A stretch of DNA of 38,565 nucleotides. Source: Rhodospirillaceae bacterium MC! (GTDB lineage Bacteria > Pseudomonadota > Alphaproteobacteria > MC1). Below are positions 15,192 to 24,182 of this stretch, one piece after another. The stretch is from NCBI GenBank assembly GCA_002632265.1, contig NQOV01000011.1, positions 1-38,565 on the forward strand, read 5' to 3'. Position numbers and translations under genes: made by a program. The number at the start of each line of letters is the position of its first letter. The stretch's first letter is position 1. The notes under the pieces are model-generated. The model saw nothing but the letters and a program-made list of their open reading frames with translations. It was not told the DNA's origin and ran no database searches.

Positions 15192-18071
15192 ATGAAAAAA
15201 ATCATTTCTATTTTACTAATAATAGTAACAACTTTAATTTCTCTTTTACTATTCTTTTATGTTATTGTTCAGCATGGTACGATTGGTAATAAGCAAGATA
15301 ATATTGTGCGTGCCAATCAACACACTCATCATGTTTTAAGACAATCTTCTAAAATCACGAGGGAACAGGCGTTAATAAAATCTATCAATAGACTTGCTCC
15401 ACAAAAAACTCCTTTGAAAATACCAGGGGATCTGTTAACAAACTTAGCTCATAATATTGAAATCAAAGTCCAACTCACCAGTAAAACGAAGAATAATTGT
15501 CATTTATTGGGTGCTGCTGGTAATTTGTGTTATTCGAGTAGGATATTCATACGCAACACAGGTAATTTTAACATTACTGGACACAATTGGAAATTATATC
15601 TTTATTCCATTCGTCGTATTTTGAGTGTTGATAATCTTTATGTTAATAAGTATCCTAGTATTTACAATTTAAACGGCATTCTAAACAATAAACCCCTAGA
15701 TACAGGCGGACGCTTTAATCTTAAATTTATCACAGGTGGATTGTATGAGATCACACCAACCAAACGTTTTAAGATGTTCGAGCGTCAATCAACTACCTTA
15801 ATAAATCTAACAACGGAATTCCAAAACATATCTTTAACCGATGTCGTACCTTGGTGGTTCTTTAGTGTGAACGGCAAACTTGCTCCAGTATCTAACATGA
15901 CGAATTCCAGTTCGCCTAATAACTATGTGATCAACACATCGACCATTCCCAAAAGTATCATGCCACATGCTCGTTATGCGACCAACAAAAAGTACGATAA
16001 AACCATAACAACCATTACAAAAAATTCCATTATTCCCACAGCGAAAGAAATAAAATACACCAGCACACAACCCACAGACATCCAAGGGGTGGCATTACAC
16101 ATCAAAGGATTATCGCCAGCAAGTATCAAAGCCATCAAGGCTTATTTAGCAGAACAGCACATTAAGATCTCAAAAAATGGCTTGCCAGTCTTTGGGGATG
16201 TTAATCCTGATCTTATGAGTAAAAACTATCAAGAAAAAGAAAGCTATAGCATAAACACCACCACAGAAAAAGCGACCATTCATGGCTATGATCAACAGGG
16301 GTTATTCTATGGTTTGATCTCATTTATTCAATCCATTGACGCTAAAAACTCAAGCTTTCTCACTAGCTCAATCCAAGATACTCCAAGATATCATCATCGA
16401 GAGCAACACATTGACATCGCACGTCATTTCCATTCTGTAGGGACTATAAAAAAGATGCTCCATGAAATGGCTTTCTTAAAATTAAACGTTTTACACTTGG
16501 TCATCGATAATGATGAAGCATGGCGTTTAGAGATCCCTGGCATTCCTGAATTAACAGACGTCGGCTCGAGAATCTGTCTAGATATGACAGAAAGCCAATG
16601 CCTATTGCCACAATTGGGAATTCCTTTACCCACATTTAATAAGGCTCAATATTACACCGCAGAGCAGTATAAGGATCTCATACGTTACGCCCACGCACAT
16701 TTTATTACGATCATTCCTGAAATTGATGTGCCTGCCCATGAGCGTGCGGCGGTGGTATCCATGGAAGCACGTTATAGAAAGTATAAGGATACCAATCCCA
16801 AACTTGCAAACGAATACCGCTTATTTGATCCTGAAGATAACACCAAAGTATTAACAGTACAATTTTATGGGGAAAATAGTTTTGTTAATCCTGCAGTAAA
16901 AGGTACAGCGAATTTTCTTGATAAGGTCATCGGCGAAATAACAAAAATGCACAGTGAGGCTGGCGTGCCTTTAGATGTGTTACATGTGGGGGGCGATACC
17001 GTATTTAATTTCATGTCAACCAACGCTTTTACCACCAAATATGAAGATAACTCAAAGGGATTATTAAATTACACCCTAAATAAACCGCCCCTTTCTTCAT
17101 CGCCACAAATTCAAAAGATTGTAGGATCTGATAACGCTGATGATATTTTATCCGTGTTCATTGATACCCTATCAGCGGCCACCAAAAAGCATAAGATTCC
17201 ACGCATTCAAGCTTGGAGCCAAGATAATAAGATCTTACGTATATATCATGAAAGCAAGGGTTTACAGGTAAATTTCTGGTTTCCCATGTCAAGTGATATC
17301 CAAGAGCGTCTATTGAATGTTGCCAACAATGGGGTAAAGATCATTATGTCCATGCCTGATTATACTAACTTTGATTTCAAATATGAAAACAATCTCGCCG
17401 AGCGTGGATATTATTGGGCAAGTAATAATAACAGTGTCTTTAAGCTATTTTCTTATATGCCTGATAATCTCCCTGCCAACGCCGAAGTGTTCGGAGCAAA
17501 AGACGGTAGCCCCATAAAAGTTATGGGACGTTTTGAGAATCCTAAAGTGTTCGGAATCTCTGCTCAATTGTGGAGTGAAACCTTATATACAGATCAAAAC
17601 ATTGATTATATGCTTTATCCAAGAATGGTAGCACTTGCACAAAAAGCATGGCATAAGAACAAATGGGAGCCTAAATACATCCCCCTACGCACCTATGAAA
17701 CAGGACGAACTCACATAGTGGATCAAAAGGCTTTACATGCGTCATTTAACAGATTTATCAACACTTTATACTATAAACTCCTACCTAGATACGACAAATT
17801 ACATATAAACTATCGAGTGCCACCACCAGGGGCGATGATTAGAAATAAGGTTTTATCTGCCAATTCGGAAATTCCCAACTTGAGCATAGAATATTCCTTT
17901 GATAAAATCATATGGCATAAATATATGGGCAAAACCGCCATGGAAAATCATACAACCGTATATTTAAGATCGCCAAACTTTTCAGGCGATCGCTACGGGC
18001 GAATCGTTACTGTAAAAGCAAATGATCCGAATTTTGATAGTAGTTTATATGAAATGTCGCCACAAGATTAA
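15192..18071 (+). CDS. GH20 beta-N-acetylhexosaminidase (chitobiase) homologue, catalytic Glu replaced
   Basis: This 959-residue protein has the full Serratia-type chitobiase layout: an N-terminal signal anchor (about 4-27), a CHB_HEX carbohydrate-binding-like domain (about 50-215), a GH20b domain (about 285-395), the GH20 TIM barrel from about 397 to 830 (HIDIARHFH, NDEAWRLEIPGIPELT, IIPEIDVPAHERAAVVSMEARY, IQAWSQD, AQLWSET), and a C-terminal domain. The family removes terminal GlcNAc from chitobiose or peptidoglycan sugars. The catalytic pair expected as HxGGDE reads HVGGDT (Asp602, Thr603), so the acid/base Glu is missing. A neighbouring active-site Tyr (DYVYMDF in Serratia) is Asn here. 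It may be inactive and bind sugar only. It is first in a cluster with the next genes. Confidence 0.88.
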   Translation: MKKIISILLIIVTTLISLLLFFYVIVQHGTIGNKQDNIVRANQHTHHVLRQSSKITREQALIKSINRLAPQKTPLKIPGDLLTNLAHNIEIKVQLTSKTKNNCHLLGAAGNLCYSSRIFIRNTGNFNITGHNWKLYLYSIRRILSVDNLYVNKYPSIYNLNGILNNKPLDTGGRFNLKFITGGLYEITPTKRFKMFERQSTTLINLTTEFQNISLTDVVPWWFFSVNGKLAPVSNMTNSSSPNNYVINTSTIPKSIMPHARYATNKKYDKTITTITKNSIIPTAKEIKYTSTQPTDIQGVALHIKGLSPASIKAIKAYLAEQHIKISKNGLPVFGDVNPDLMSKNYQEKESYSINTTTEKATIHGYDQQGLFYGLISFIQSIDAKNSSFLTSSIQDTPRYHHREQHIDIARHFHSVGTIKKMLHEMAFLKLNVLHLVIDNDEAWRLEIPGIPELTDVGSRICLDMTESQCLLPQLGIPLPTFNKAQYYTAEQYKDLIRYAHAHFITIIPEIDVPAHERAAVVSMEARYRKYKDTNPKLANEYRLFDPEDNTKVLTVQFYGENSFVNPAVKGTANFLDKVIGEITKMHSEAGVPLDVLHVGGDTVFNFMSTNAFTTKYEDNSKGLLNYTLNKPPLSSSPQIQKIVGSDNADDILSVFIDTLSAATKKHKIPRIQAWSQDNKILRIYHESKGLQVNFWFPMSSDIQERLLNVANNGVKIIMSMPDYTNFDFKYENNLAERGYYWASNNNSVFKLFSYMPDNLPANAEVFGAKDGSPIKVMGRFENPKVFGISAQLWSETLYTDQNIDYMLYPRMVALAQKAWHKNKWEPKYIPLRTYETGRTHIVDQKALHASFNRFINTLYYKLLPRYDKLHINYRVPPPGAMIRNKVLSANSEIPNLSIEYSFDKIIWHKYMGKTAMENHTTVYLRSPNFSGDRYGRIVTVKANDPNFDSSLYEMSPQD

Positions 18072-18073
18072 TC

Positions 18074-18697
18074 ATGATCTTAAATAAATTAATCCCACCA
18101 TTAACCGATCTTATGGAAGAATGCGAAAGTGCTATTTTTTGCATAAGTTCGGCATCTCATAAATCTAGCTTTTACGATTGCTTTATGAAACACAAACATA
18201 AGTTAAAAAATCTCGTTATCGGTACGCATAATTTTTCCACCACGCCAGATTTTTTAGCTAATATAAGAGATGTGGAAAATACTACCCTATTATTATCCAA
18301 TCCCAACTACATGAAAAAGGATCTCACATTTAATGTGAATTTATATATGTTCTTCATGCCTGATCATAGTTGGATACTCATTAATTCATCCACTGGCTTG
18401 GTTAGTAGCGAGAAAACTCGGAAAATTCTGCAAATGAATTCTCTTTTTGATTCCGAAGATCTCACAACTGACGACGCTAACCAGATAATGTCCACATTCC
18501 TTAGCTCGCTAAAAGAATACATAACCTTGGGCCAGGATCTTAAGGAGCAGAACATCAAGAAATATACAGCACTCTTTAAGAGTCATCATACCTATGTAAA
18601 CAATTACCGCTTAGAAGATCTTACCTCCCAAATGCTCGACACAAGCAAGAGCATTGCAAGCAAAACCCTACAAACCACAGAGAAAATAGAGAAATAA
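18074..18697 (+). CDS. Hypothetical protein between GH20 homologue and RNase G
   Basis: I do not recognise this 207-residue protein. It has no signal peptide or membrane helix. It mixes short hydrophobic strands (ESAIFCISSAS, LKNLVIGTHNF, VNLYMFFMPDHSWILINSS) with a C-terminal helical half (QIMSTFLSSLKEYI onward) rich in Lys, Ser and Thr. The start lies 2 bp after the GH20-homologue stop, and RNase G starts 1 bp after its own stop, so it is almost certainly translated from the same message. In many alphaproteobacteria the gene before RNase G is maf. This protein has similar length but no Maf signature and does not look like Maf. Confidence 0.75.
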   Translation: MILNKLIPPLTDLMEECESAIFCISSASHKSSFYDCFMKHKHKLKNLVIGTHNFSTTPDFLANIRDVENTTLLLSNPNYMKKDLTFNVNLYMFFMPDHSWILINSSTGLVSSEKTRKILQMNSLFDSEDLTTDDANQIMSTFLSSLKEYITLGQDLKEQNIKKYTALFKSHHTYVNNYRLEDLTSQMLDTSKSIASKTLQTTEKIEK

Positions 18698-18698
18698 T

Positions 18699-20081
18699 AT
18701 GCAAGAATTAATAATTCATAACTTCGGCGAGTTTACCCAAATGATCATGATAGAAGATGAAAATCTTAATTGGTATCTACCAAACTTCATCCATAAGGAA
18801 AATGCTCATGTGGGAGAAATCTATTGTGCTAGAATTCATACAATTGTAAAAGCCATTAACTCCGCATTCATTCATTTAGATAACGGAATCGAGGGATTTC
18901 TTCCCTTAAATAGTATCCCACAAGATAACGAGATCCTACATTATCCGAAAAAAATAACTCAAGGGCAAAAAGTACTCGTTCAAGTGAGAAAGGAAAAAAC
19001 TTCCGAAAAAATAGCCGAATTTAGTGCGAACATTCAACTAAAATCCGCCAATGGAGTACTTACACCCTTTAAATCTGGAATAAATGCCTCTAAATCCCTA
19101 AAGGATCAGGCAAGCGAAGAGTTAAAATTTAGTGTTAAGACAATTCTTGAAGATTATCCGCCAAATTTAGGCTTTGTCATTCGCTCATCGGCAAGCCACA
19201 TCAACGATGAAGATATGGCCATGGAAACATCCTTTCTTGCCGAATTATGGACGCAGATTTTAAGCAATTATCAAAATGCCAAAGATCCCATAAAATTATA
19301 CACCCTAGGAGCTGAATCTTCGGCTCTTATCTATCAGCTAAGCCAAAAGCCCGATCAGATAATTACAAATAATATAAGTATAGCAAACACTATTAAAAGT
19401 ATATGTTTAGGCTTGGGGTTTTATTTTGTTGAGAATATCACAACAGAATTACCAAATGTTAATCTAGTAAATAAGTATCATTTACAAGATCAAATTGATG
19501 AGCTATTCTCGCCGATTGTTAATCTGCCATCAGGGGGAAATATTGTTTTTCATCAAACAAAGGCTTTATGCCTGGTTGATGTTAACACCGCAAGCTCCAC
19601 CAATAATAATCAAGGCTTATCATTTTCCGACATCGCCACAAGAACCAATCTAGAAGCCACAGACGCACTAATAACCCACATCGCCCTACGTCAAATCGGC
19701 GGGCAAATTATCGTAGATTATCTTAAGGCAGGTAAAGGCATGCAAAAGCAAATCACCACAAGAATTTTAAAACTCAATAAATATCTCAAACTCCCCCTTA
19801 ATATCTTAGGATTTTCCAAGTTAGGATTACTAGAACTCACAAATAAACGTATGGGAAGCTCCATAGATGAACGTTGTTTATACAATCCCCAACCACGAAA
19901 AAATCTCTCATGGCAATCCTTTGATCTCCTACAACACGCCACCACCAGCAAACAGCAATCCCTAATCCTAACAAAATCCCAATACGACCACACCCACACC
20001 AACCTACAAACCACTCTCAACTTCACAAAAAAATATAACACAACCCTAACCATCACCCACACCAACGAAAACGAAAGCTAA
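18699..20081 (+). CDS. rng: Ribonuclease E/G family endoribonuclease
   Basis: At 460 residues this is the short RNase G form. It has an S1-like RNA-binding domain (GEIYCARIHTIVKAINSAFIHL, about 39-110) and the RNase E/G catalytic core. The metal-binding residues are Asp294 and Asn296 in LCLVDVNTAS and Asp340 in GGQIIVDYLKAG, followed by LELTNKRMGSSIDER. The CPxC zinc-link of classical RNase E/G is not seen; the segment after ERCLYNPQPRK runs into a polar tail. The enzyme processes rRNA and starts mRNA decay. It is preceded by one base of spacing and followed by yacG after 4 bp, the usual RNase G-YacG pair. The 3' end is markedly C-rich. Confidence 0.9.
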   Translation: MQELIIHNFGEFTQMIMIEDENLNWYLPNFIHKENAHVGEIYCARIHTIVKAINSAFIHLDNGIEGFLPLNSIPQDNEILHYPKKITQGQKVLVQVRKEKTSEKIAEFSANIQLKSANGVLTPFKSGINASKSLKDQASEELKFSVKTILEDYPPNLGFVIRSSASHINDEDMAMETSFLAELWTQILSNYQNAKDPIKLYTLGAESSALIYQLSQKPDQIITNNISIANTIKSICLGLGFYFVENITTELPNVNLVNKYHLQDQIDELFSPIVNLPSGGNIVFHQTKALCLVDVNTASSTNNNQGLSFSDIATRTNLEATDALITHIALRQIGGQIIVDYLKAGKGMQKQITTRILKLNKYLKLPLNILGFSKLGLLELTNKRMGSSIDERCLYNPQPRKNLSWQSFDLLQHATTSKQQSLILTKSQYDHTHTNLQTTLNFTKKYNTTLTITHTNENES

Positions 20082-20085
20082 TATT

Positions 20086-20328
20086 ATGACCAACATCAAA
20101 ATAGACCCCAACCAAATCCACATGCCCAAATCCCAAACCCCCAACACCTGCCCCATGTGCCACAAACATCCCCCCACCCCACAATACAAACCCTTCTGCT
20201 CCAACCACTGCTCCAACCTCGACCTCCACAACTGGCTCACCGAAACCTACAAAGTCGAAGACCTAAGCGACAACGCCAACGCCTCCTTCCACGACACCCA
20301 ACTACTCAATGACCCCGAACACAACTAA
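20086..20328 (+). CDS. yacG: YacG-family zinc-binding DNA gyrase inhibitor
   Basis: This 80-residue protein has the YacG zinc knuckle: Cys22, Cys25, Cys38 and Cys42 (CPMC...FCSNHC), followed by NLDLHNWLTETYKV, equivalent to the family's conserved 'C...DLxxWxxExY' segment. E. coli YacG binds GyrB and inhibits gyrase. An N-terminal extension of about 20 residues precedes the knuckle, and an acidic tail ends the protein. It is 4 bp downstream of RNase G. The gene is extremely C-rich on the coding strand, with almost all synonymous sites C, unlike the rest of the window; the conserved knuckle shows it is a real gene. Confidence 0.9.
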   Translation: MTNIKIDPNQIHMPKSQTPNTCPMCHKHPPTPQYKPFCSNHCSNLDLHNWLTETYKVEDLSDNANASFHDTQLLNDPEHN

Positions 20329-20340
20329 CCCCACCAACCC

Positions 20341-20371
20341 CACTTTCAGGGTGAGGGTAGGTTGGAGATTA
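20341..20371. repeat. CCCACTTTCAG-type intergenic repeat, copy 1
   Basis: CCCACTTTCAGGGTGAGGGT followed by AGGTTGGAGAT occurs 12 bp after the yacG stop. Near-identical sequence lies at 23746-23776 after guaA and a diverged one at 31982-32010 after parC. All three are at 3' ends of plus-strand genes. Confidence 0.65.
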
Positions 20372-20398
20372 TAGCTAGGGTATATTAATACATTATCT

Positions 20399-20461
20399 CT
20401 AGCAATTCTCTCATGGCACATCATCGAAAAGCCAGCATTAAGATTGAAAAGATATTTATAA
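20399..20461 (+). pseudogene. Remnant of an acyltransferase-3 gene (C-terminal 20 codons)
   Basis: Read in frame, this stretch encodes LAILSWHIIEKPALRLKRYL and a stop. That is residue-for-residue the C-terminus of the acyltransferase at 33544-34920, and the DNA is nearly identical over about 58 bp. Homology stops abruptly at 20399 on the left and just before the stop codon on the right. It lies between yacG and the guaB promoter and has no start codon. It marks a recombination or deletion event involving the acyltransferase family 13 kb away. Confidence 0.85.
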
Positions 20462-20474
20462 CGATAAAAAGGTC

Positions 20475-20504
20475 TTGCTTTATCTGGTAGGAGTGTGCTA
20501 TTAT
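20475..20504 (+). promoter_or_regulatory. Candidate promoter of guaB
   Basis: TTGCTT (20475-20480) and TATTAT (20499-20504) are separated by 18 bp, about 93 bp before the guaB ATG. The leader includes ATCTAGCT (20519-20526) able to pair with AGCTAGAT (20556-20563) around a run of nine Ts. That might affect leader folding, but no known purine riboswitch pattern is visible. Confidence 0.45.
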
Positions 20505-20596
20505 AAAACGTATTATAGATCTAGCTTGATTTGTAGTACGTTTTTTTTTATTTTGAGCTAGATAATTGAAAATACGAGATATTTAAGGGGTTTATT

Positions 20597-22075
20597 ATGA
20601 CAATACCACAAATAAGAGAAGCGTTGACATTTGATGATGTTTTGTTAGTGCCTGATGAGTCGGATGTTACGCCGAAGGATGTGGATGTAGCTACGGTTTT
20701 AATTAAGGATTTTCCGTTGCACATGCCGATTCTTTCGTCGGCGATGGATACGGTAACGGAATCTAGAATGGCCATTGAGATGGCTCATAATGGTGGGCTT
20801 GGGATTATTCATAAGAATTTCACCATAGAGGATCAGGTAGCAGAGGTTAGAAAGGTTAAAAGGGCGGAGACTGGGATTATAAAAGAGCCGTATTTTCTAG
20901 AAAACACTGCTACGATTTCCGATTATCATGAGAATGTAGCAAAAAACAATGTGAAAACCTTTCCAATTATCGATAAAAAGACGCAAAAAATCATTGGGAT
21001 TGTTTCTAAGGCCGATGTGCGTTTTGCCGAACATCAAGAGCAGTTACTCATAGAAGTAATGACTCCACGTAAGGATCTGATTACGGTATTGCGTCCTATA
21101 GATCGTGAAAACATCCAAGATACCATGAGAAAAACTCGCATGAGTAAGGTTGTGATCATTGATGATCAAGATCATCTTGACGGCATGGTAACAGCGGATG
21201 ATTTCCATAAGATATCGGCTTATCCGAATTCCTTACGTGATGAGCGTAATCGTTTGGTTTGTGGTGGAGCGGTAGGCACTGGGGAAAATGAGTTGGCTCG
21301 TGCTATCGCTTTACTTGATGCCGAAGTGGATATTATTGTGGTTGATACAGCTCACGGACACTCAAAAAATGTTGGTCTTATGGTTAGAAAGATCAAAGAT
21401 CAACGCCCAAATGCTAGGATTATCGCTGGGAATGTGGCCACAGGCAAGGCGGCGAAATTCTTGATTGATTCTGGAGCTGATGCGATAAAAGTAGGTATCG
21501 GACCAGGTTCAATCTGTACTACTCGTATTATTTCAGGTGTTGGCGTGCCACAATTAACCGCCGTTATGGATGTTGTAGAAGTGTGTAAACCCTTAGGAAT
21601 TCCAGTAATTGCCGACGGCGGGATCAAGCAATCGGGGGACATCGCTAAGGCCATTGCTGCGGGTGCTGATTGCGTGATGATCGGATCTATGCTAGCAGGT
21701 ACGGACGAAGCTCCAGGAAGTATCATTTTACTTGGTGGGCGTTCCTTTAAATCCTATCGTGGTATGGGAAGTTTATCGGCCATGGCTAAGGGATCAGCTG
21801 ATAGATATTTCCAAGGAGAAAATCAACACATTAAAGAAAAACTAGTGCCTGAAGGAGTGGAAGGACGTGTGCCTTATAAAGGAACTGTAAACACTATTTT
21901 ACATCAATTGGTAGGCGGTTTGCGTTCGGCTATGGGATATACAGGAAGCCCAACCATTGGCGATCTTCAAGGGAAAACTTTCGTTAAGATCACTAACGCA
22001 GGCTTACACGAAAGCCATGTACACGATATCACCATAAGTCGTGAAGCTCCAAATTATACAACCCTAAAAAGTTAA
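20597..22075 (+). CDS. guaB: Inosine-5'-monophosphate dehydrogenase
   Basis: This 492-residue enzyme oxidises IMP to XMP with NAD, the committed step to GMP. It begins with the family signature [18 protein letters not shown]. It carries two CBS domains inserted at about 95-205, the NAD-binding DTAHGHS, the catalytic loop [11 protein letters not shown] with Cys307, and the active-site flap [10 protein letters not shown]. The length is normal and all key residues are present. The start follows AAGGGG. guaA comes 27 bp later on the same strand, so both GMP-synthesis steps are probably co-transcribed from the promoter near 20475. The codon pattern changes from T/G-ending at the 5' end to more C-ending at the 3' end. 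Confidence 0.97.
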   Translation: MTIPQIREALTFDDVLLVPDESDVTPKDVDVATVLIKDFPLHMPILSSAMDTVTESRMAIEMAHNGGLGIIHKNFTIEDQVAEVRKVKRAETGIIKEPYFLENTATISDYHENVAKNNVKTFPIIDKKTQKIIGIVSKADVRFAEHQEQLLIEVMTPRKDLITVLRPIDRENIQDTMRKTRMSKVVIIDDQDHLDGMVTADDFHKISAYPNSLRDERNRLVCGGAVGTGENELARAIALLDAEVDIIVVDTAHGHSKNVGLMVRKIKDQRPNARIIAGNVATGKAAKFLIDSGADAIKVGIGPGSICTTRIISGVGVPQLTAVMDVVEVCKPLGIPVIADGGIKQSGDIAKAIAAGADCVMIGSMLAGTDEAPGSIILLGGRSFKSYRGMGSLSAMAKGSADRYFQGENQHIKEKLVPEGVEGRVPYKGTVNTILHQLVGGLRSAMGYTGSPTIGDLQGKTFVKITNAGLHESHVHDITISREAPNYTTLKS

Positions 22076-22102
22076 TAAAAGCAGTCCTTTGGAGAATAAA
22101 TT

Positions 22103-23635
22103 ATGCGTAAGAATAGTATTGTTATTTTAGATTTTGGCTCGCAATATAATCAGTTGATTACTCGTAGAGTGAGAGAATTGGGAGTATATGCCGAGTTGTT
22201 GCCCTATCATATTTCGCCTGAAGAGTTGAAAAAACATGAGCCGTTAGGGATTATTTTATCAGGAGGTCCAGCGTCTGTCTATATGGATAATGCACCGAAA
22301 ATCCATGCAGATATCTTAGCTATGGGAATTCCCATTTTAGGTATCTGTTATGGTATGCAACTACTTGTTCATATGAACGGTGGCGAAGTGGAGCAGGCCG
22401 ACAAACAAGAATTCGGCAAAGCTAAATTACAAGTTTCCGCACATCCGCTCTTTAAAGATGTGGAAAATAATTCCACCGTGTGGATGAGCCATAACGATCA
22501 TGTTACCAAAACCCCTGCAGGATTCCAAGGAATAGCTAGCACAAATAACTCGAATGCCGCCATTGCTGACGATCAAAAGAAATTCTACGGCTTACAATTT
22601 CATCCAGAAGTTACTCACTCGCAACATGGGCATAAAATGATAGAAAACTTTATCTTTAATATTTGCTCGTGCAATAAAAATTGGTCCATGGCCAACTATG
22701 CAGAAGAAACCATTCAAAATATAAGAAAAACCGTAGGAGATCAAAAGGTTATTCTAGGATTATCAGGCGGTGTCGATAGTTCGGTCTGTGCAGTTTTAAT
22801 CCATAAGGCCATCGGCGATAATTTAACTTGTATCTTCGTTGATACAGGCTTGTTACGTCTTAACGAGGGCAAGCAAGTTATGGAAACTTACGGCGAACAT
22901 TTCCACATGAATATCATTTACGTGGACGCTGAAGAAAGATTCCTAACTCATCTAAAAGGCGTGAAAGATCCTGAACAAAAACGTAAACTTATTGGCGGAG
23001 ATTTCATTGAAGTCTTCAAAGAAGAAGCCGAAAAACTCAAAGGGGCCGAATTCCTAGCACAAGGGACAATATATCCCGATGTTATTGAATCTATTTCCAT
23101 AAATAGTGGCGGTACAACCATAAAATCCCACCATAACGTTGGCGGATTGCCTGAAAAACTTGGCTTTAAATTATTAGAACCCTTAAGGAATTTATTTAAA
23201 GATGAAGTCCGTAAACTCGGCGAAGAGTTAGGCATAGAACGTAAAATGATCTATCGCCACCCTTTCCCAGGCCCTGGCTTAGCAATTCGCATTATTGGCG
23301 AAGTTACAAAACCTTACGCCGATATCCTACGCAAAGCCGACGCCATATTCATAGAAGAACTCTACAATCACGATCTTTACGACAAAACCAGCCAAGCATT
23401 CGCAGGCTTACTCCCAATCCACTCTGTCGGCGTAATGGGCGACATCCGCACCTACGAACAACCCGTCGTCCTCCGTGCCGTCTCAACCTCCGACTTCATG
23501 ACCGCCCACTTCACCCCATTCTCTAACGAATTCTTAGAAATAGTATCCACAAGAATAACCAACGAAGTAAAAGGAATTAACCGTGTCTTCTTCGACATAA
23601 CAAACAAACCCCCAGCAACTATCGAATACGAATAG
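22103..23635 (+). CDS. guaA: GMP synthase (glutamine-hydrolysing)
   Basis: This 510-residue enzyme aminates XMP to GMP using glutamine and ATP. The N-terminal class I amidotransferase domain has the nucleophile Cys82 in GICYGMQLL and the HPE motif (QFHPEVTHS). The ATP-pyrophosphatase domain has the PP-loop GLSGGVDSSV (about 218-227). The C-terminal dimerisation domain ends with the usual NKPPATIEYE. All catalytic parts are present at normal length. TTGGAGAA lies before the ATG. The last 300 bases use mostly C-ending codons, in contrast to the T-ending 5' part. A palindromic repeat lies downstream. Confidence 0.97.
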   Translation: MRKNSIVILDFGSQYNQLITRRVRELGVYAELLPYHISPEELKKHEPLGIILSGGPASVYMDNAPKIHADILAMGIPILGICYGMQLLVHMNGGEVEQADKQEFGKAKLQVSAHPLFKDVENNSTVWMSHNDHVTKTPAGFQGIASTNNSNAAIADDQKKFYGLQFHPEVTHSQHGHKMIENFIFNICSCNKNWSMANYAEETIQNIRKTVGDQKVILGLSGGVDSSVCAVLIHKAIGDNLTCIFVDTGLLRLNEGKQVMETYGEHFHMNIIYVDAEERFLTHLKGVKDPEQKRKLIGGDFIEVFKEEAEKLKGAEFLAQGTIYPDVIESISINSGGTTIKSHHNVGGLPEKLGFKLLEPLRNLFKDEVRKLGEELGIERKMIYRHPFPGPGLAIRIIGEVTKPYADILRKADAIFIEELYNHDLYDKTSQAFAGLLPIHSVGVMGDIRTYEQPVVLRAVSTSDFMTAHFTPFSNEFLEIVSTRITNEVKGINRVFFDITNKPPATIEYE

Positions 23636-23712
23636 GGATATGTTTGCCTGTCCATAAGCCCCACCTTGACAGACACTCCCCTACTCGAGCAGATACCTTA
23701 ACAAAACAGCCC

Positions 23713-23813
23713 AAACATACCAACATTACACAAAACTTGTTCAATCCCACTTTCAGAGTGGGGGTAGGTTGGAGATGGAGATGGGTAAGTGTGTGTGTAA
23801 TGTTGGTATGTTT
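23713..23813. repeat. 101-bp inverted repeat with inner CCCACTTTCAG hairpin
   Basis: AAACATACCAACATTACACA (23713-23732) and its exact reverse complement at 23794-23813 form a 20-bp stem. The loop holds the family segment CCCACTTTCAGAGTGGG (23746-23762), itself a 6-bp hairpin. The stem sequence resembles the inverted repeat after parC (AACATACCGATGTTGT). It could end or protect the guaA message. Confidence 0.8.
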
Positions 23814-23953
23814 TATTGTTTGGGTTTTAGTTGTTGCTGGCCTAAAGTAGATGTATTATAAATATGGTTATTGCTATTTTAAGTGTGCTTTAATTAGATG
23901 GTGGTTTTATATTCTAATTCTATATTATATATTTTCTATTGTTTATACTTACA

Positions 23954-24097
23954 GGTCTAAATTAAATCTAATATAAATATATATAGTACCACTTTCGATG
24001 TTTTATAAGAAATTGATGATATATCTAAAAACTGTTGTTTTATTAAGTCATACTTAAAATAGTGGTAGGTGTATTTATATTAGATTTAATTTAGGCC
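23954..24097. repeat. AT-rich MITE-like element with 26-bp terminal inverted repeats
   Basis: The left arm at 23954-23979 starts GGTCTAAATTAAATC. The right arm at 24072-24097 ends GATTTAATTTAGGCC. They match as reverse complements at 25 of 26 positions. The 92-bp interior has no coding potential. CTGGCCTAAA at 23837 and TTTAGGCCAG ending near 24099 are also exact inverted ends, so a larger 263-bp element with this one nested inside is possible. Confidence 0.75.
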
Positions 24098-24158
24098 AGA
24101 AAATATAATAACAAACACAATATAAAACAACTCTTTTTATGTGTGATGTTCTGTTATA

Positions 24159-24182
24159 ATATGGAATATGGAATATGGAATA
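24159..24182. repeat. Heptanucleotide tandem repeat (TATGGAA, about 3 copies)
   Basis: Three successive TATGGAA units follow the segment shared with 400-478. The period is the same as in the tracts at 631-687 and 2491-2512. Confidence 0.65.

Noticed and set aside
20086-20328. yacG as a spurious C-rich open frame
   Set aside because: The Cys4 zinc knuckle with correct spacing and its position after RNase G show it is real despite the extreme composition.
20505-20549. Intrinsic attenuator in the guaB leader (AAAACGTA, TACGTTTT, T run)
   Set aside because: The left arm begins at the end of the best -10 box, so the predicted transcript would start inside it and could not form the full stem; no purine riboswitch motif was found either.
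23644-23850. 68-codon plus-strand open frame after guaA
   Set aside because: It spans the long inverted repeat and the CCCACTTTCAG repeat and gives a low-complexity product; no ribosome-binding site.
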